Assembly: GCA_002431395.1 (NCBI GenBank)
Contig: DJEU01000040.1
Location: 1-64,000 of the forward strand
Length of the DNA stretch: 64,000 bases
Origin: Lachnoclostridium sp. UBA5890
GTDB taxonomy: Bacteria > Bacillota > Clostridia > Lachnospirales > Lachnospiraceae
Direction of reading: 5' to 3'
Positions 16,995-25,092 of this stretch are shown piece by piece (the stretch's first letter is position 1; each line of letters starts with the position of its first letter). The position numbers and the translations under genes are program-made. Under the pieces are notes generated by a model. That model was given only the letters and a program-made list of their open reading frames with translations, was not told the origin of the DNA and made no database searches.

Positions 16995-18092
16995 ATGAAA
17001 GCTTATTTAATTCTGGAAGACGGAACCGTGTTTACCGGGGAAAGCATCGGAAGCACAAGAGAAGTTATCAGCGAAATTGTATTTAATACGTCAATGACAG
17101 GATATCTGGAAGTACTGACGGATCCGAGTTATGCAGGACAGGCAGTCGTTATGACCTATCCTCTTATTGGTAATTATGGAATCTGCCGTAAGGATATGGA
17201 ATCCAAGTTGTCCAATGTAGATGGATTTATCGTACGTGAGTTATCTCGTCTGAGCAGCAATTTCCGTAATGAGCAGAGCATTCAGGATTTTCTCGTAGAG
17301 CAAAACATCCCTGGTATTCAAGGCATCGATACACGTGCCCTCACGAAAATTCTTCGTGAAAAAGGTACCATGAATGGCATGATTACAACCAATGCCGATT
17401 ATGATCTTGAAGAAGTAAAGAAAAAATGTAAAGAATATAGTGTTTCCGGTGTCGTTGATAAAGTGACGACAAGAGAAGTTGTTTCTTATAAGCCGGGAGA
17501 TTTAGATACAGATAGCAACATTCCGGTAACAAAGAAGGTTGCTATTCTTGACGTTGGAACAAAATTTAACATCGCCCGCTGTCTTTTGAAACGCGGCTGC
17601 GAGGTGACGATTTATCCGGCGAGAACCAATCCGGAACTGATCTTAAAAGAAAATCCGGATGGCATTATGCTGACAAATGGTCCGGGAGATCCGAAAGAGT
17701 GTACAGAGGTTATTGAGAACCTCAAAACATTGTATGCTTCAGATATTCCAATTTTTGCCATTTGCCTTGGACACCAGCTCATGGCACTTGCCAATGGGGC
17801 GGACACAGAGAAAATGAAATACGGACACCGCGGTGCCAATCATCCGGTTAAGGATCTGGAGACAGGAAGAGTTTACATTTCCTCCCAGAACCATGGGTAT
17901 GTTGTAAAAGAAGATACCATTCCTGCGGATGTGGCAGAAGTTGCTTTCGTCAATGTCAACGATGGCACAGTGGAAGGCTTGCGGTATAAAAATAAAAAGA
18001 TCTTTACGGTGCAGTTCCATCCGGAAGCTTGTGCCGGACCAAAAGATTCGGAAGTGTTATTTGACCGATTTATGCAGATGATGGAACAGTAG
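16995..18092 (+). CDS. carA: Carbamoyl-phosphate synthase, small (glutaminase) subunit
   Basis: A 365-residue subunit that releases ammonia from glutamine for the large subunit. The class I amidotransferase nucleophile is Cys257 in FAICLGHQL, with the His and Glu of QFHPEA near the C-terminus. An upstream ATG at 16983 overlaps the ribosome site ATGGAGG, so the ATG at 16995 is preferred. It follows the ANTAR gene within 20 bases and precedes carB by 15, so all lie in one nitrogen operon. Confidence 0.95.
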   Translation: MKAYLILEDGTVFTGESIGSTREVISEIVFNTSMTGYLEVLTDPSYAGQAVVMTYPLIGNYGICRKDMESKLSNVDGFIVRELSRLSSNFRNEQSIQDFLVEQNIPGIQGIDTRALTKILREKGTMNGMITTNADYDLEEVKKKCKEYSVSGVVDKVTTREVVSYKPGDLDTDSNIPVTKKVAILDVGTKFNIARCLLKRGCEVTIYPARTNPELILKENPDGIMLTNGPGDPKECTEVIENLKTLYASDIPIFAICLGHQLMALANGADTEKMKYGHRGANHPVKDLETGRVYISSQNHGYVVKEDTIPADVAEVAFVNVNDGTVEGLRYKNKKIFTVQFHPEACAGPKDSEVLFDRFMQMMEQ

Positions 18093-18107
18093 AGGAGGAT
18101 TTAAACT

Positions 18108-21100
18108 ATGCCAAAAATAGATGGAATTAAAAAAGTACTTGTGATCGGTTCCGGTCCGATCGTAATCGGACAGGCGGCAGAATTTGACTATGCGGGAACA
18201 CAGGCATGTCGTTCGCTGAAAGAAGAAGGAATGGAAGTAGTATTGATCAACTCCAATCCGGCTACCATCATGACAGATAAAGATATTGCAGATAAGGTTT
18301 ATATCGAGCCGCTTACGGTAGAAGTGGTGGAAAACCTGATCAAAAAGGAGAGACCGGACAGCGTGCTTCCTACTTTGGGAGGACAGGCTGCATTGAATAT
18401 TGCGATGGAACTGGAAGAATGCGGATTTTTGAAAGAGCAGAATGTCCGCCTGATCGGTACCACTTCTTTGACAATCAAAAAAGCCGAAGACCGTCTTGAA
18501 TTTAAGAAGACAATGGAAAAAATTGGAGAACCGATTGCTGCCAGTGAAGTCGTTGAAAATGTAGAAGATGCGGTTGCCTTTACGAATACGATCGGGTATC
18601 CTGTCGTTATCCGTCCTGCGTATACGTTAGGAGGAAGCGGCGGTGGAATCGCACACGACGAGCAGGAACTGCGTGATATCTGTTCAAACGGACTTCGTCT
18701 TTCCCGTGTGGGTCAGTGTCTGATCGAGCGCTGTATTGCCGGCTGGAAAGAGATCGAGTACGAAGTAATGCGAGACAGCAACGGAAACTGTATTACGGTA
18801 TGTAATATGGAAAACCTGGATCCGGTTGGTGTACATACCGGAGACAGTATCGTCGTAGCACCGTCTCAGACATTGGCAGATAAAGAGTATCAGATGCTCC
18901 GTTCTTCTGCGCTGAACATTATTACAGAATTGAATATTACCGGTGGATGTAACGTGCAGTTTGCCCTGCATCCGGAATCATTTGAATATTGTGTTATCGA
19001 GGTAAACCCTCGTGTCAGCCGTTCTTCCGCACTGGCATCGAAGGCGACAGGATATCCGATCGCCAAGGTGGCAGCAAAGATTGCGCTCGGCTACACGTTG
19101 GATGAAATTCCAAATGCGATCACCGGAAAGACTTATGCAAGTTTTGAGCCGGCACTGGATTATTGCGTAGTCAAAATCCCGCGCCTGCCATTTGATAAAT
19201 TTATTAAGGCAAAACGTACACTGACAACTCAGATGAAAGCGACCGGAGAGGTTATGAGTATCTGTACGAACTTTGAGGGTGCGTTGATGAAAGCCATCCG
19301 TTCTCTGGAGCAGCATTTGGACAGCCTCGACACCGGAAGATATACCGACCGTTCCAAAGAGGAACTGCTGGAGCGTGTACGTATCGTCGATGACCGCCGA
19401 ATTTATGTTATTGCAGAGCTGATCCGTAAAGGGGCATCGTATGATGAAATCCATGATATTACAAAAATTGACAAATGGTTTATCGATAAAATTGCCATTT
19501 TGGTTGAGATGGAGCAGCGTCTGAAAAATGAAAAACTCACACCGGAACTTTTGGCGGAAGCAAAGAGAATTGAGTTCCCGGACAATGTGATCGCAAGATA
19601 TACCGGCATGACCGAAGAAGAAGTTCGTGCAATGCGTCTTGAAAATGGCATCACGGCTTCGTTTAAGATGGTAGATACGTGTGCGGCAGAATTTGCGGCA
19701 GCGACACCATATTACTACAGCTGTTTCGGCAGTGAATGTGAAGTGGATGCGACACGTACCAAGAAAAAAGTGCTGGTACTTGGTTCCGGCCCAATCCGTA
19801 TCGGACAGGGTATCGAATTTGACTTCTGTTCGGTTCACAGTGCATGGTCTCTTGAAAAGAGCGGCTATGAGACAATTATTGTAAATAACAACCCAGAGAC
19901 CGTAAGTACGGACTTTGACGTGGCAAATAAATTGTATTTTGAACCATTGACACCGGAAGATGTACAGAATATCGTAGATCTTGAAAAACCGGATGGTGCT
20001 GTGGTGCAGTTTGGTGGACAGACGGCGATCAAATTGACGGAATCCCTGATGAAGATGGGTGTGCCAATCTTGGGAACAAGCGCCGAAAATGTCGATGCGG
20101 CAGAAGACCGTGAATTGTTTGATGAGATTCTGGAGCAGTGTGGAATCCCAAGACCAAAGGGACATACGGTATTTACGGTGGATGAGGCACTGAAGGCAGC
20201 CAATGAACTTGGCTATCCGGTTCTTGTGCGTCCATCCTACGTTCTCGGTGGACAGGGCATGCAGATTGCCATCAATGACGATGATATCCGCGAATTTATG
20301 ACAATCATTAACCGCCACGTACAGGAACATCCAATCCTTGTAGACAAATACCTGATGGGGAAAGAAGTGGAAGTCGATGCGGTCTGTGACGGCGAAGACA
20401 TCCTGATCCCCGGAATCATGGAGCATATCGAGCGTGCCGGAATCCACTCCGGAGACAGTATCTCGGTATATCCGGCACAGAGTATCAAGCCGGAAGTAAT
20501 CGATACATTAGTAGATTATACGAGAAAACTGGCAAGATCCCTTCATGTTATCGGATTGATCAATATCCAGTTTATCGTAATGAATGATGAAGTGTACGTC
20601 ATCGAAGTAAATCCTCGTTCTTCCCGTACCGTACCTTACATCAGTAAAGTTACCGGTATTCCAATCGTGAAACTGGCATCCCGTGTCATCCTCGGCGAGA
20701 AGATCACAGACCTTGGCTATGAGACCGGACTTGCAAAACCATCGGATTATATCGCAATCAAGATGCCGGTATTCTCTTTTGAGAAACTGCGCGGCGCCGA
20801 GATCAGCCTTGGACCGGAGATGAAATCAACCGGTGAATGTCTCGGAATCGCAAAGACATTCAATGAAGCGCTTTCCAAAGCCTTTATGGGAGCCGGTATC
20901 AATCTTCCGCAGCATAAGAAGATGATCCTTACGGTAAGAGACCAGGATAAAACGGATGCCATTCCGGTAGCAAAACGTTTTAAAGCACTTGGCTATGAAA
21001 TTTATGCGACACGAGGAACCCAGAAGGCATTGAAAGAAGCCGGCGTGGATGTCATCGGCGTCAATAAGATCGAGCAGGAATCTCCGACACTGATGGATCT

Positions 21101-21320
21101 TCTGCTTGGACATGAGATTGACCTTGTCATCGACATTCCAAAACAGGGTGAACATTCTCACGATGGATTCCTCATCCGCCGTACATCCATCGAAACAGGT
21201 GTTACCTGCCTGACATCCCTGGATACGGCAAATGCACTTCTGACAAGCCTTGAAAATGTTGATAAATCAGAACTTTCGCTGGTAGATATTGCGACGATTG
21301 AAGGAAGAGGAAGAGCATAA
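18108..21320 (+). CDS. carB: Carbamoyl-phosphate synthase, large subunit
   Basis: A 1070-residue enzyme with two homologous ATP-grasp halves (LVIGSGPIVIGQAAEFDYAG near the start and LVLGSGPIRIGQGIEFDFCS near residue 555), an oligomerisation region between them and a C-terminal MGS-like allosteric domain of about 130 residues (ATRGTQKALKEAGVDVIGVN). It makes carbamoyl phosphate for arginine and pyrimidines. A long open frame on the opposite strand is a shadow. The operon ends at a structured repeat that doubles as terminator. Confidence 0.97.
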   Translation: MPKIDGIKKVLVIGSGPIVIGQAAEFDYAGTQACRSLKEEGMEVVLINSNPATIMTDKDIADKVYIEPLTVEVVENLIKKERPDSVLPTLGGQAALNIAMELEECGFLKEQNVRLIGTTSLTIKKAEDRLEFKKTMEKIGEPIAASEVVENVEDAVAFTNTIGYPVVIRPAYTLGGSGGGIAHDEQELRDICSNGLRLSRVGQCLIERCIAGWKEIEYEVMRDSNGNCITVCNMENLDPVGVHTGDSIVVAPSQTLADKEYQMLRSSALNIITELNITGGCNVQFALHPESFEYCVIEVNPRVSRSSALASKATGYPIAKVAAKIALGYTLDEIPNAITGKTYASFEPALDYCVVKIPRLPFDKFIKAKRTLTTQMKATGEVMSICTNFEGALMKAIRSLEQHLDSLDTGRYTDRSKEELLERVRIVDDRRIYVIAELIRKGASYDEIHDITKIDKWFIDKIAILVEMEQRLKNEKLTPELLAEAKRIEFPDNVIARYTGMTEEEVRAMRLENGITASFKMVDTCAAEFAAATPYYYSCFGSECEVDATRTKKKVLVLGSGPIRIGQGIEFDFCSVHSAWSLEKSGYETIIVNNNPETVSTDFDVANKLYFEPLTPEDVQNIVDLEKPDGAVVQFGGQTAIKLTESLMKMGVPILGTSAENVDAAEDRELFDEILEQCGIPRPKGHTVFTVDEALKAANELGYPVLVRPSYVLGGQGMQIAINDDDIREFMTIINRHVQEHPILVDKYLMGKEVEVDAVCDGEDILIPGIMEHIERAGIHSGDSISVYPAQSIKPEVIDTLVDYTRKLARSLHVIGLINIQFIVMNDEVYVIEVNPRSSRTVPYISKVTGIPIVKLASRVILGEKITDLGYETGLAKPSDYIAIKMPVFSFEKLRGAEISLGPEMKSTGECLGIAKTFNEALSKAFMGAGINLPQHKKMILTVRDQDKTDAIPVAKRFKALGYEIYATRGTQKALKEAGVDVIGVNKIEQESPTLMDLLLGHEIDLVIDIPKQGEHSHDGFLIRRTSIETGVTCLTSLDTANALLTSLENVDKSELSLVDIATIEGRGRA

Positions 21321-21324
21321 AGAA

Positions 21325-21475
21325 ACCCCCCTGCTTTTACAGAATCCCCCCTGCTTTCACATATCGGGACCGCTTGCGCTTAATAAACACACGTAGCGGT
21401 GCATGAGGACAGAAAACGTCCTCTATGCACCGACGGTGTTCAAAATCCCTCATTGTGAAAGCAGGGGGTTTTTAT
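21325..21475 (-). repeat. Structured palindromic element R, copy 1 (also terminator of carB)
   Basis: In the orientation shared with the copies at 56.9-57.9 kb this lies on the minus strand. Outer arms TGTGAAAGCAGGGGG (21455-21469) and CCCCCCTGCTTTCACA (21347-21362) enclose a GAACACCGT stem-loop whose helix reads CGGTGCAT-GAGGAC...GTCCTC-ATGCACCG. The outer left arm is partly duplicated at 21325-21342. On the plus strand the element ends in GGGGGTTTTT and would stop carB transcription. Its inner helix differs from the 57-kb copies by paired, compensatory changes. Confidence 0.75.
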
Positions 21476-21788
21476 ATAATGAAGGGGAGGGGGATTGATT
21501 TTAGTTATTATGATAGAAACTAAATAATTAATTAAAGATTGAAACAAAATAGCAATAATGATATAATGAATAAGAAATATTAGGCAGATGTAATGATACA
21601 AAATGAATTAGTGATGATAATCAAATATAATAAATTATCAAAAAATAATAGATGAAATTTTGAGTGTATTGTGTTGGAAGAGGAAGTATATTTATACATA
21701 ATGGAATTAAACTGATTCAATGAAAATTTTTTAAAGAAGATAAGGAATTCAACAGCATTAGATTTGAACTGAAAAAGAAGGTGAAAGT
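21476..21788. other. AT-rich gap before the accessory island
   Basis: About 310 bases, strongly AT-rich, with many short A and T runs and no supported frame or hairpin with a T-run. The promoter of the next gene is presumably here, but so many TATAAT-like strings occur that none can be singled out. The base composition shifts sharply from carB. Confidence 0.5.
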
Positions 21789-23108
21789 GTGTTTGTGGGT
21801 ATAATTAAGATAAACAAAAATACGATGATGTTTAGACTTGATGATTATAAATTAACAATTTCAAATACAGAAGGAAAATTTACTAGCTTGGATGATATAA
21901 AAACTATTATTAATGATGGATGGATTAAGTTGGAAGATTTTTCAAAGAATGTCATATATGTATATATTGAGGAAATTAAATATTTAAATTTGTATGAATA
22001 TAAGTGTGATTTGCAATTTTATGTGGTTGACTGGTATAGAAAAGATAAAAGGTATACATTTGAATTCGATCACATATGGATTAAATCGGATTGTTTGGAT
22101 TATTATTTTAGAAATGATCCTAAATATAAAAGTGATATATCCAATCTTATAAACCAATGGAATGGGAAAAAAATTAATGATGAGAGGATTGAACGTAATA
22201 CGGTTGAAATAGTTGCGTTTAATCAAAAACTTTCAATTGATTTTAAAACAATGATTCAAGGAAGTGATAAGCCATTTCCATACGATGTAAGAAATGTGAT
22301 GGTATTTGAGGTAAATAAGACTTCAGATCAGGAATTGTTACATAATGTCATTCAGATGGCAAAAACATTTTTTAAATTTATATCAGTGAATTCTAAAGTA
22401 GATATAATTAATCCGGTTATGATTGGATGCGGTAATGATATCAACGAATATACGACAATGTTGTATATAAAACCAGATAATGTGGAAGATAGCAATTTTA
22501 ATAGATGTTTAAAATATGAGGATACTGAAAGCGGTTTGGCAAAATTGTTAACTATGATATGTCAAAATGAAATTTGTTTTAGGTCATTATTTCCTTGTAA
22601 TATGAATAAAATTACATATGCGGATATTATGAACATATGTGCAGCATTTGAATTACAGTTTGATGTAAGTGTAAGACATAATTATAAATATAAAGAGCAG
22701 GAAAAAGTAAAAAAGAAAATTATAAAAATAATAGAGAACAGTAGAGAAACTGAGTTTTCAGATTCAGAAAAGATATATTTTGATGAAATAATTGAAGGAA
22801 TGAAAAATGCTAAAGAAACATTAAAGAAACGCATTGATATTGTGCTCCAAGAGTTTATAGAAATATATGGAGAACAAAACATAAAGTGTGATTTTGAAGA
22901 GGACTATGTTAAAATGCCAGAGCGCATAAAAAATAGTAGAAATGCGTTAGATCATGGAAATGTTGAATATAGGTTTGAAAGAAATATGTATTGGGACGCA
23001 GAACTGTTAAGAGCAATGGTATATATGCTTATTTTAAAGACCGCTGGGGTATCAGATAAAAATAAATTATTTAATACATTAAAAAAACTATCGAAATACC
23101 CTATATAA
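21789..23108 (+). CDS. ApeA-like HEPN protein, putative defence gene
   Basis: A 439-residue protein encoded by very AT-rich DNA. The first 270 residues are rich in beta strands and aromatic residues and resemble the N-terminal domain of ApeA-type proteins in general character. The C-terminal third is helical and contains the HEPN ribonuclease motif: SRNALDHGN, with Arg384-x4-His389 preceded by polar MPERIKN. HEPN pairs of this kind cut RNA, and ApeA proteins act as single-gene abortive infection systems. The start is a GTG preceded by GAAGGTG. Assignment rests on the HEPN motif and domain order, not on a clear full-length match. Confidence 0.55.
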   Translation: MFVGIIKINKNTMMFRLDDYKLTISNTEGKFTSLDDIKTIINDGWIKLEDFSKNVIYVYIEEIKYLNLYEYKCDLQFYVVDWYRKDKRYTFEFDHIWIKSDCLDYYFRNDPKYKSDISNLINQWNGKKINDERIERNTVEIVAFNQKLSIDFKTMIQGSDKPFPYDVRNVMVFEVNKTSDQELLHNVIQMAKTFFKFISVNSKVDIINPVMIGCGNDINEYTTMLYIKPDNVEDSNFNRCLKYEDTESGLAKLLTMICQNEICFRSLFPCNMNKITYADIMNICAAFELQFDVSVRHNYKYKEQEKVKKKIIKIIENSRETEFSDSEKIYFDEIIEGMKNAKETLKKRIDIVLQEFIEIYGEQNIKCDFEEDYVKMPERIKNSRNALDHGNVEYRFERNMYWDAELLRAMVYMLILKTAGVSDKNKLFNTLKKLSKYPI

Positions 23109-23239
23109 AATGTTTAAATGATTATATGCAGTTAAGAATGAGAGAATAATTATAAATATGTATTTACAGAATATACTTGTATTTACTTAACAAAGATTAG
23201 AAAAGTCAAGAAAGTGACAATAGAAAGGAGTGATGCTGC

Positions 23240-23692
23240 ATGATAGACATATATACAGAAAAAAAGGACTCAAATGACTGGATATTGCAAAATGACTTGT
23301 ATTTCAATTTGAATACAGGAAATGAAGAAATGTCACAAAATGAAATTGATTTAATTCAGCAGGTGGATGAAGCAAGGCTGACTCCGGATAAGCATATTGA
23401 AACAAAATACGGGTTAGGTACAATCCGAAATCTATCATCTGGCTGTAAAACATTACTCAATATTGTGAAGCATCCGGATAAAGTAGTAAATGTCGAGGAA
23501 TGTGGTCCAAATGTGCTTAGAATCATTTTTACTATGGATAATATAAAGATATATATGTCCAGACCAATACTTTTTGACATAGCGGATGATGTGAAAATCC
23601 GCTTTAATGATTCGGATATAGCTATTGGTGAAAGGGGTTATAATGCCTGGTGGAGTAAGGAGTATGAAAGGAGAGAAGTGGATGATTTATAA
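23240..23692 (+). CDS. DUF4869-like protein, first gene of a three-gene cassette
   Basis: A 150-residue acidic, cytoplasmic protein without signal peptide or membrane segment. Recognisable stretches are HIETKYGLGTIRNLSSGCKT and a strand-rich middle (VLRIIFTMDNIKIYMSRPIL); these recall DUF4869 proteins of Lachnospiraceae, whose function I do not know. GAAAGGAG precedes the ATG. The stop overlaps the next gene by 11 bases, which argues for coupled translation and a shared role. Confidence 0.55.
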   Translation: MIDIYTEKKDSNDWILQNDLYFNLNTGNEEMSQNEIDLIQQVDEARLTPDKHIETKYGLGTIRNLSSGCKTLLNIVKHPDKVVNVEECGPNVLRIIFTMDNIKIYMSRPILFDIADDVKIRFNDSDIAIGERGYNAWWSKEYERREVDDL

Positions 23693-24083
23693 AAGTATTA
23701 CATTTAAGGCAGATCCATTTTTATACGATTTAGAATTTGATGACAGAATTACTCTTGTGGGTGGAGACAGTGGGACCGGTAAAACAGTGCTTTATGAAAT
23801 GTTAGAAGATATCAGGCTGACGGATGAATATAGTTCTATCAAATTATTTAACTACAGATCAGATGATTTCTTAGGAGCAATAAGACAGTGCAAGGATAGT
23901 TTTATTGTGGTAGATAATGCAGACAATTTGATGAATGATGATGTCAGAAGATTTATTAATTTTGAAGTATCAAACCAGTATATGCTTTTTTTGCGAAACT
24001 GTGACGGACTCAATGTATCAGATAAGAGTTTTAAAGTGTTGAAGTTTGATAATAATAGGATAACACTGGAAGAGGAGTTGTGA
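23682..24083 (+). CDS. Minimal P-loop ATPase of the three-gene cassette
   Basis: A 133-residue single-domain protein. Walker A is GGDSGTGKT at about residues 25-33, directly after a beta strand (DRITLV), and a Walker B-like strand SFIVVDNADNLM lies near residue 75. No arginine finger, ABC signature or DNA-binding extension is visible, so this is about the smallest form an ATPase core can take. The start at 23682 has GGAGAG upstream and lies inside the end of the preceding gene; an earlier in-frame start at 23625 has no ribosome site. One base separates its stop from the next gene. I infer it acts in trans with its neighbours. Confidence 0.6.
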   Translation: MIYKSITFKADPFLYDLEFDDRITLVGGDSGTGKTVLYEMLEDIRLTDEYSSIKLFNYRSDDFLGAIRQCKDSFIVVDNADNLMNDDVRRFINFEVSNQYMLFLRNCDGLNVSDKSFKVLKFDNNRITLEEEL

Positions 24084-24084
24084 T

Positions 24085-24807
24085 ATGAGATATTTGTGGA
24101 CGGAAGATACCGGCGCGGGATTTCACTTCTGGAAATTAGTTGATCGACTTTTCTTTGATGATCAACTGGTAATTGAAAGCAAAGGTAGTAATCAGGGATT
24201 ATTGGATGCCGTGTTAGATTTAGATCTTAAAGGTGACGATAAATATTATATTGCATTTGATTATGTGGTTGACAATCAGGATATTCGTAATAAATATCGC
24301 GTTTTGAAATCAATCGAAGAAAGTTCAAAAGGAAAGATTGTAATTTTGGATATGATTTGCTTTGAATACTTGATTCTTGCGTTTGATAGGCTGATAGAAT
24401 GGACAGGCACGGGAAAGATGGATAAAGTCAAAATCCGTGAGGAAGTTTTAGCAGCAGTCGAGAACCATAGAATCAATTTATCAAAGATCGATGACAAGAA
24501 GACATTACACTACATAGCTGGTTTTAAGAGATATTCTACGGAGCGAGTGATGAAAGCGTTGGTTGGCGAATTTACCCAAAATGAGAAATGGTCTGTTAAG
24601 GGGAATCTTATGGGGGAATGTTGGTATAAAGATTGTTGTGTGTCAGAGCATCCGGATAGTCTTAGGTGCGGGGAACCAAAGGTTATGAGCGGGGATGAGA
24701 AGATGAGGATGTTGATACAGTCGAAGAAAGTACAAAAGGCTATTGCTACTCTGTTAAATTATCCACAGAAAATAAAGTACACTACAGTTGATGAAATGGA
24801 ATGGTAA
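24085..24807 (+). CDS. Uncharacterised protein, possibly TOPRIM-like, third gene of the cassette
   Basis: A 240-residue protein not confidently recognised. It opens with LWTEDTGAGFHFWKLV, a strand followed by an acidic residue and a helix, then has YYIAFDYVVDNQD and VILDMICFEYLIL. A conserved Glu after strand 1, an Asp pair after a later strand and a further Asp/Glu are what a TOPRIM fold would show. The C-terminal part has a possible metal site (GECWYKDCC...RCG). It starts one base after the ATPase stop, overlapping ribosome site GAGGAG. ATPase plus TOPRIM is the composition of OLD-family nucleases, here perhaps split over two proteins; this is inference. Confidence 0.45.
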   Translation: MRYLWTEDTGAGFHFWKLVDRLFFDDQLVIESKGSNQGLLDAVLDLDLKGDDKYYIAFDYVVDNQDIRNKYRVLKSIEESSKGKIVILDMICFEYLILAFDRLIEWTGTGKMDKVKIREEVLAAVENHRINLSKIDDKKTLHYIAGFKRYSTERVMKALVGEFTQNEKWSVKGNLMGECWYKDCCVSEHPDSLRCGEPKVMSGDEKMRMLIQSKKVQKAIATLLNYPQKIKYTTVDEMEW

Positions 24808-24849
24808 GGCGTATCTTTGTTTTAATTATTGTTGGCTGTTTTAGGATTT

Positions 24850-24990
24850 TTGTAATTTGTCGGAAAAGATTTGCATGAAGTGAGTATAAACACGCGGGTA
24901 TCAGATATGCGTATTTTGCATATCGATACCCCTGCGCGTTTATTGGAGCGCGAGCACTCACGTAATGTAAACTTTTCCGACAAATTACAA
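24850..24990. repeat. 141-bp palindromic element with 19-bp perfect terminal inverted repeats
   Basis: The ends TTGTAATTTGTCGGAAAAG (24850-24868) and its exact complement (24972-24990) enclose further nested inverted repeats: GTGAGT/ACTCAC, CGCGGGTATC/GATACCCCTGCG flanked by ATAAAC/GTTTAT, and GATATGC/GCATATC at the centre. The whole can fold as one long hairpin. It could be a miniature inverted-repeat element or a structured RNA. No clear target-site duplication was seen. Confidence 0.7.
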
Positions 24991-25015
24991 TATAAACGAA
25001 AACAACAACTAATCC

Positions 25016-25044
25016 TTGACAACTTTGTAACCACTTGTTATAAT
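25016..25044 (+). promoter_or_regulatory. Consensus SigA promoter of the NlpC/P60 gene
   Basis: TTGACA (25016-25021) and TATAAT (25039-25044) with exactly 17 bases between; both hexamers are perfect. This implies strong, constitutive expression. Confidence 0.85.
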
Positions 25045-25092
25045 CTTATTAAAAAGATGTAACAAATTCGTAATAAATCAGGAGATGATATT

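Noticed and set aside
18978..20447. 489-codon open frame antisense to carB
   Set aside because: It lies wholly within a clear carB frame, has no ribosome site or family resemblance, and is Cys/His/Phe-rich as expected for a shadow of a codon-biased gene.
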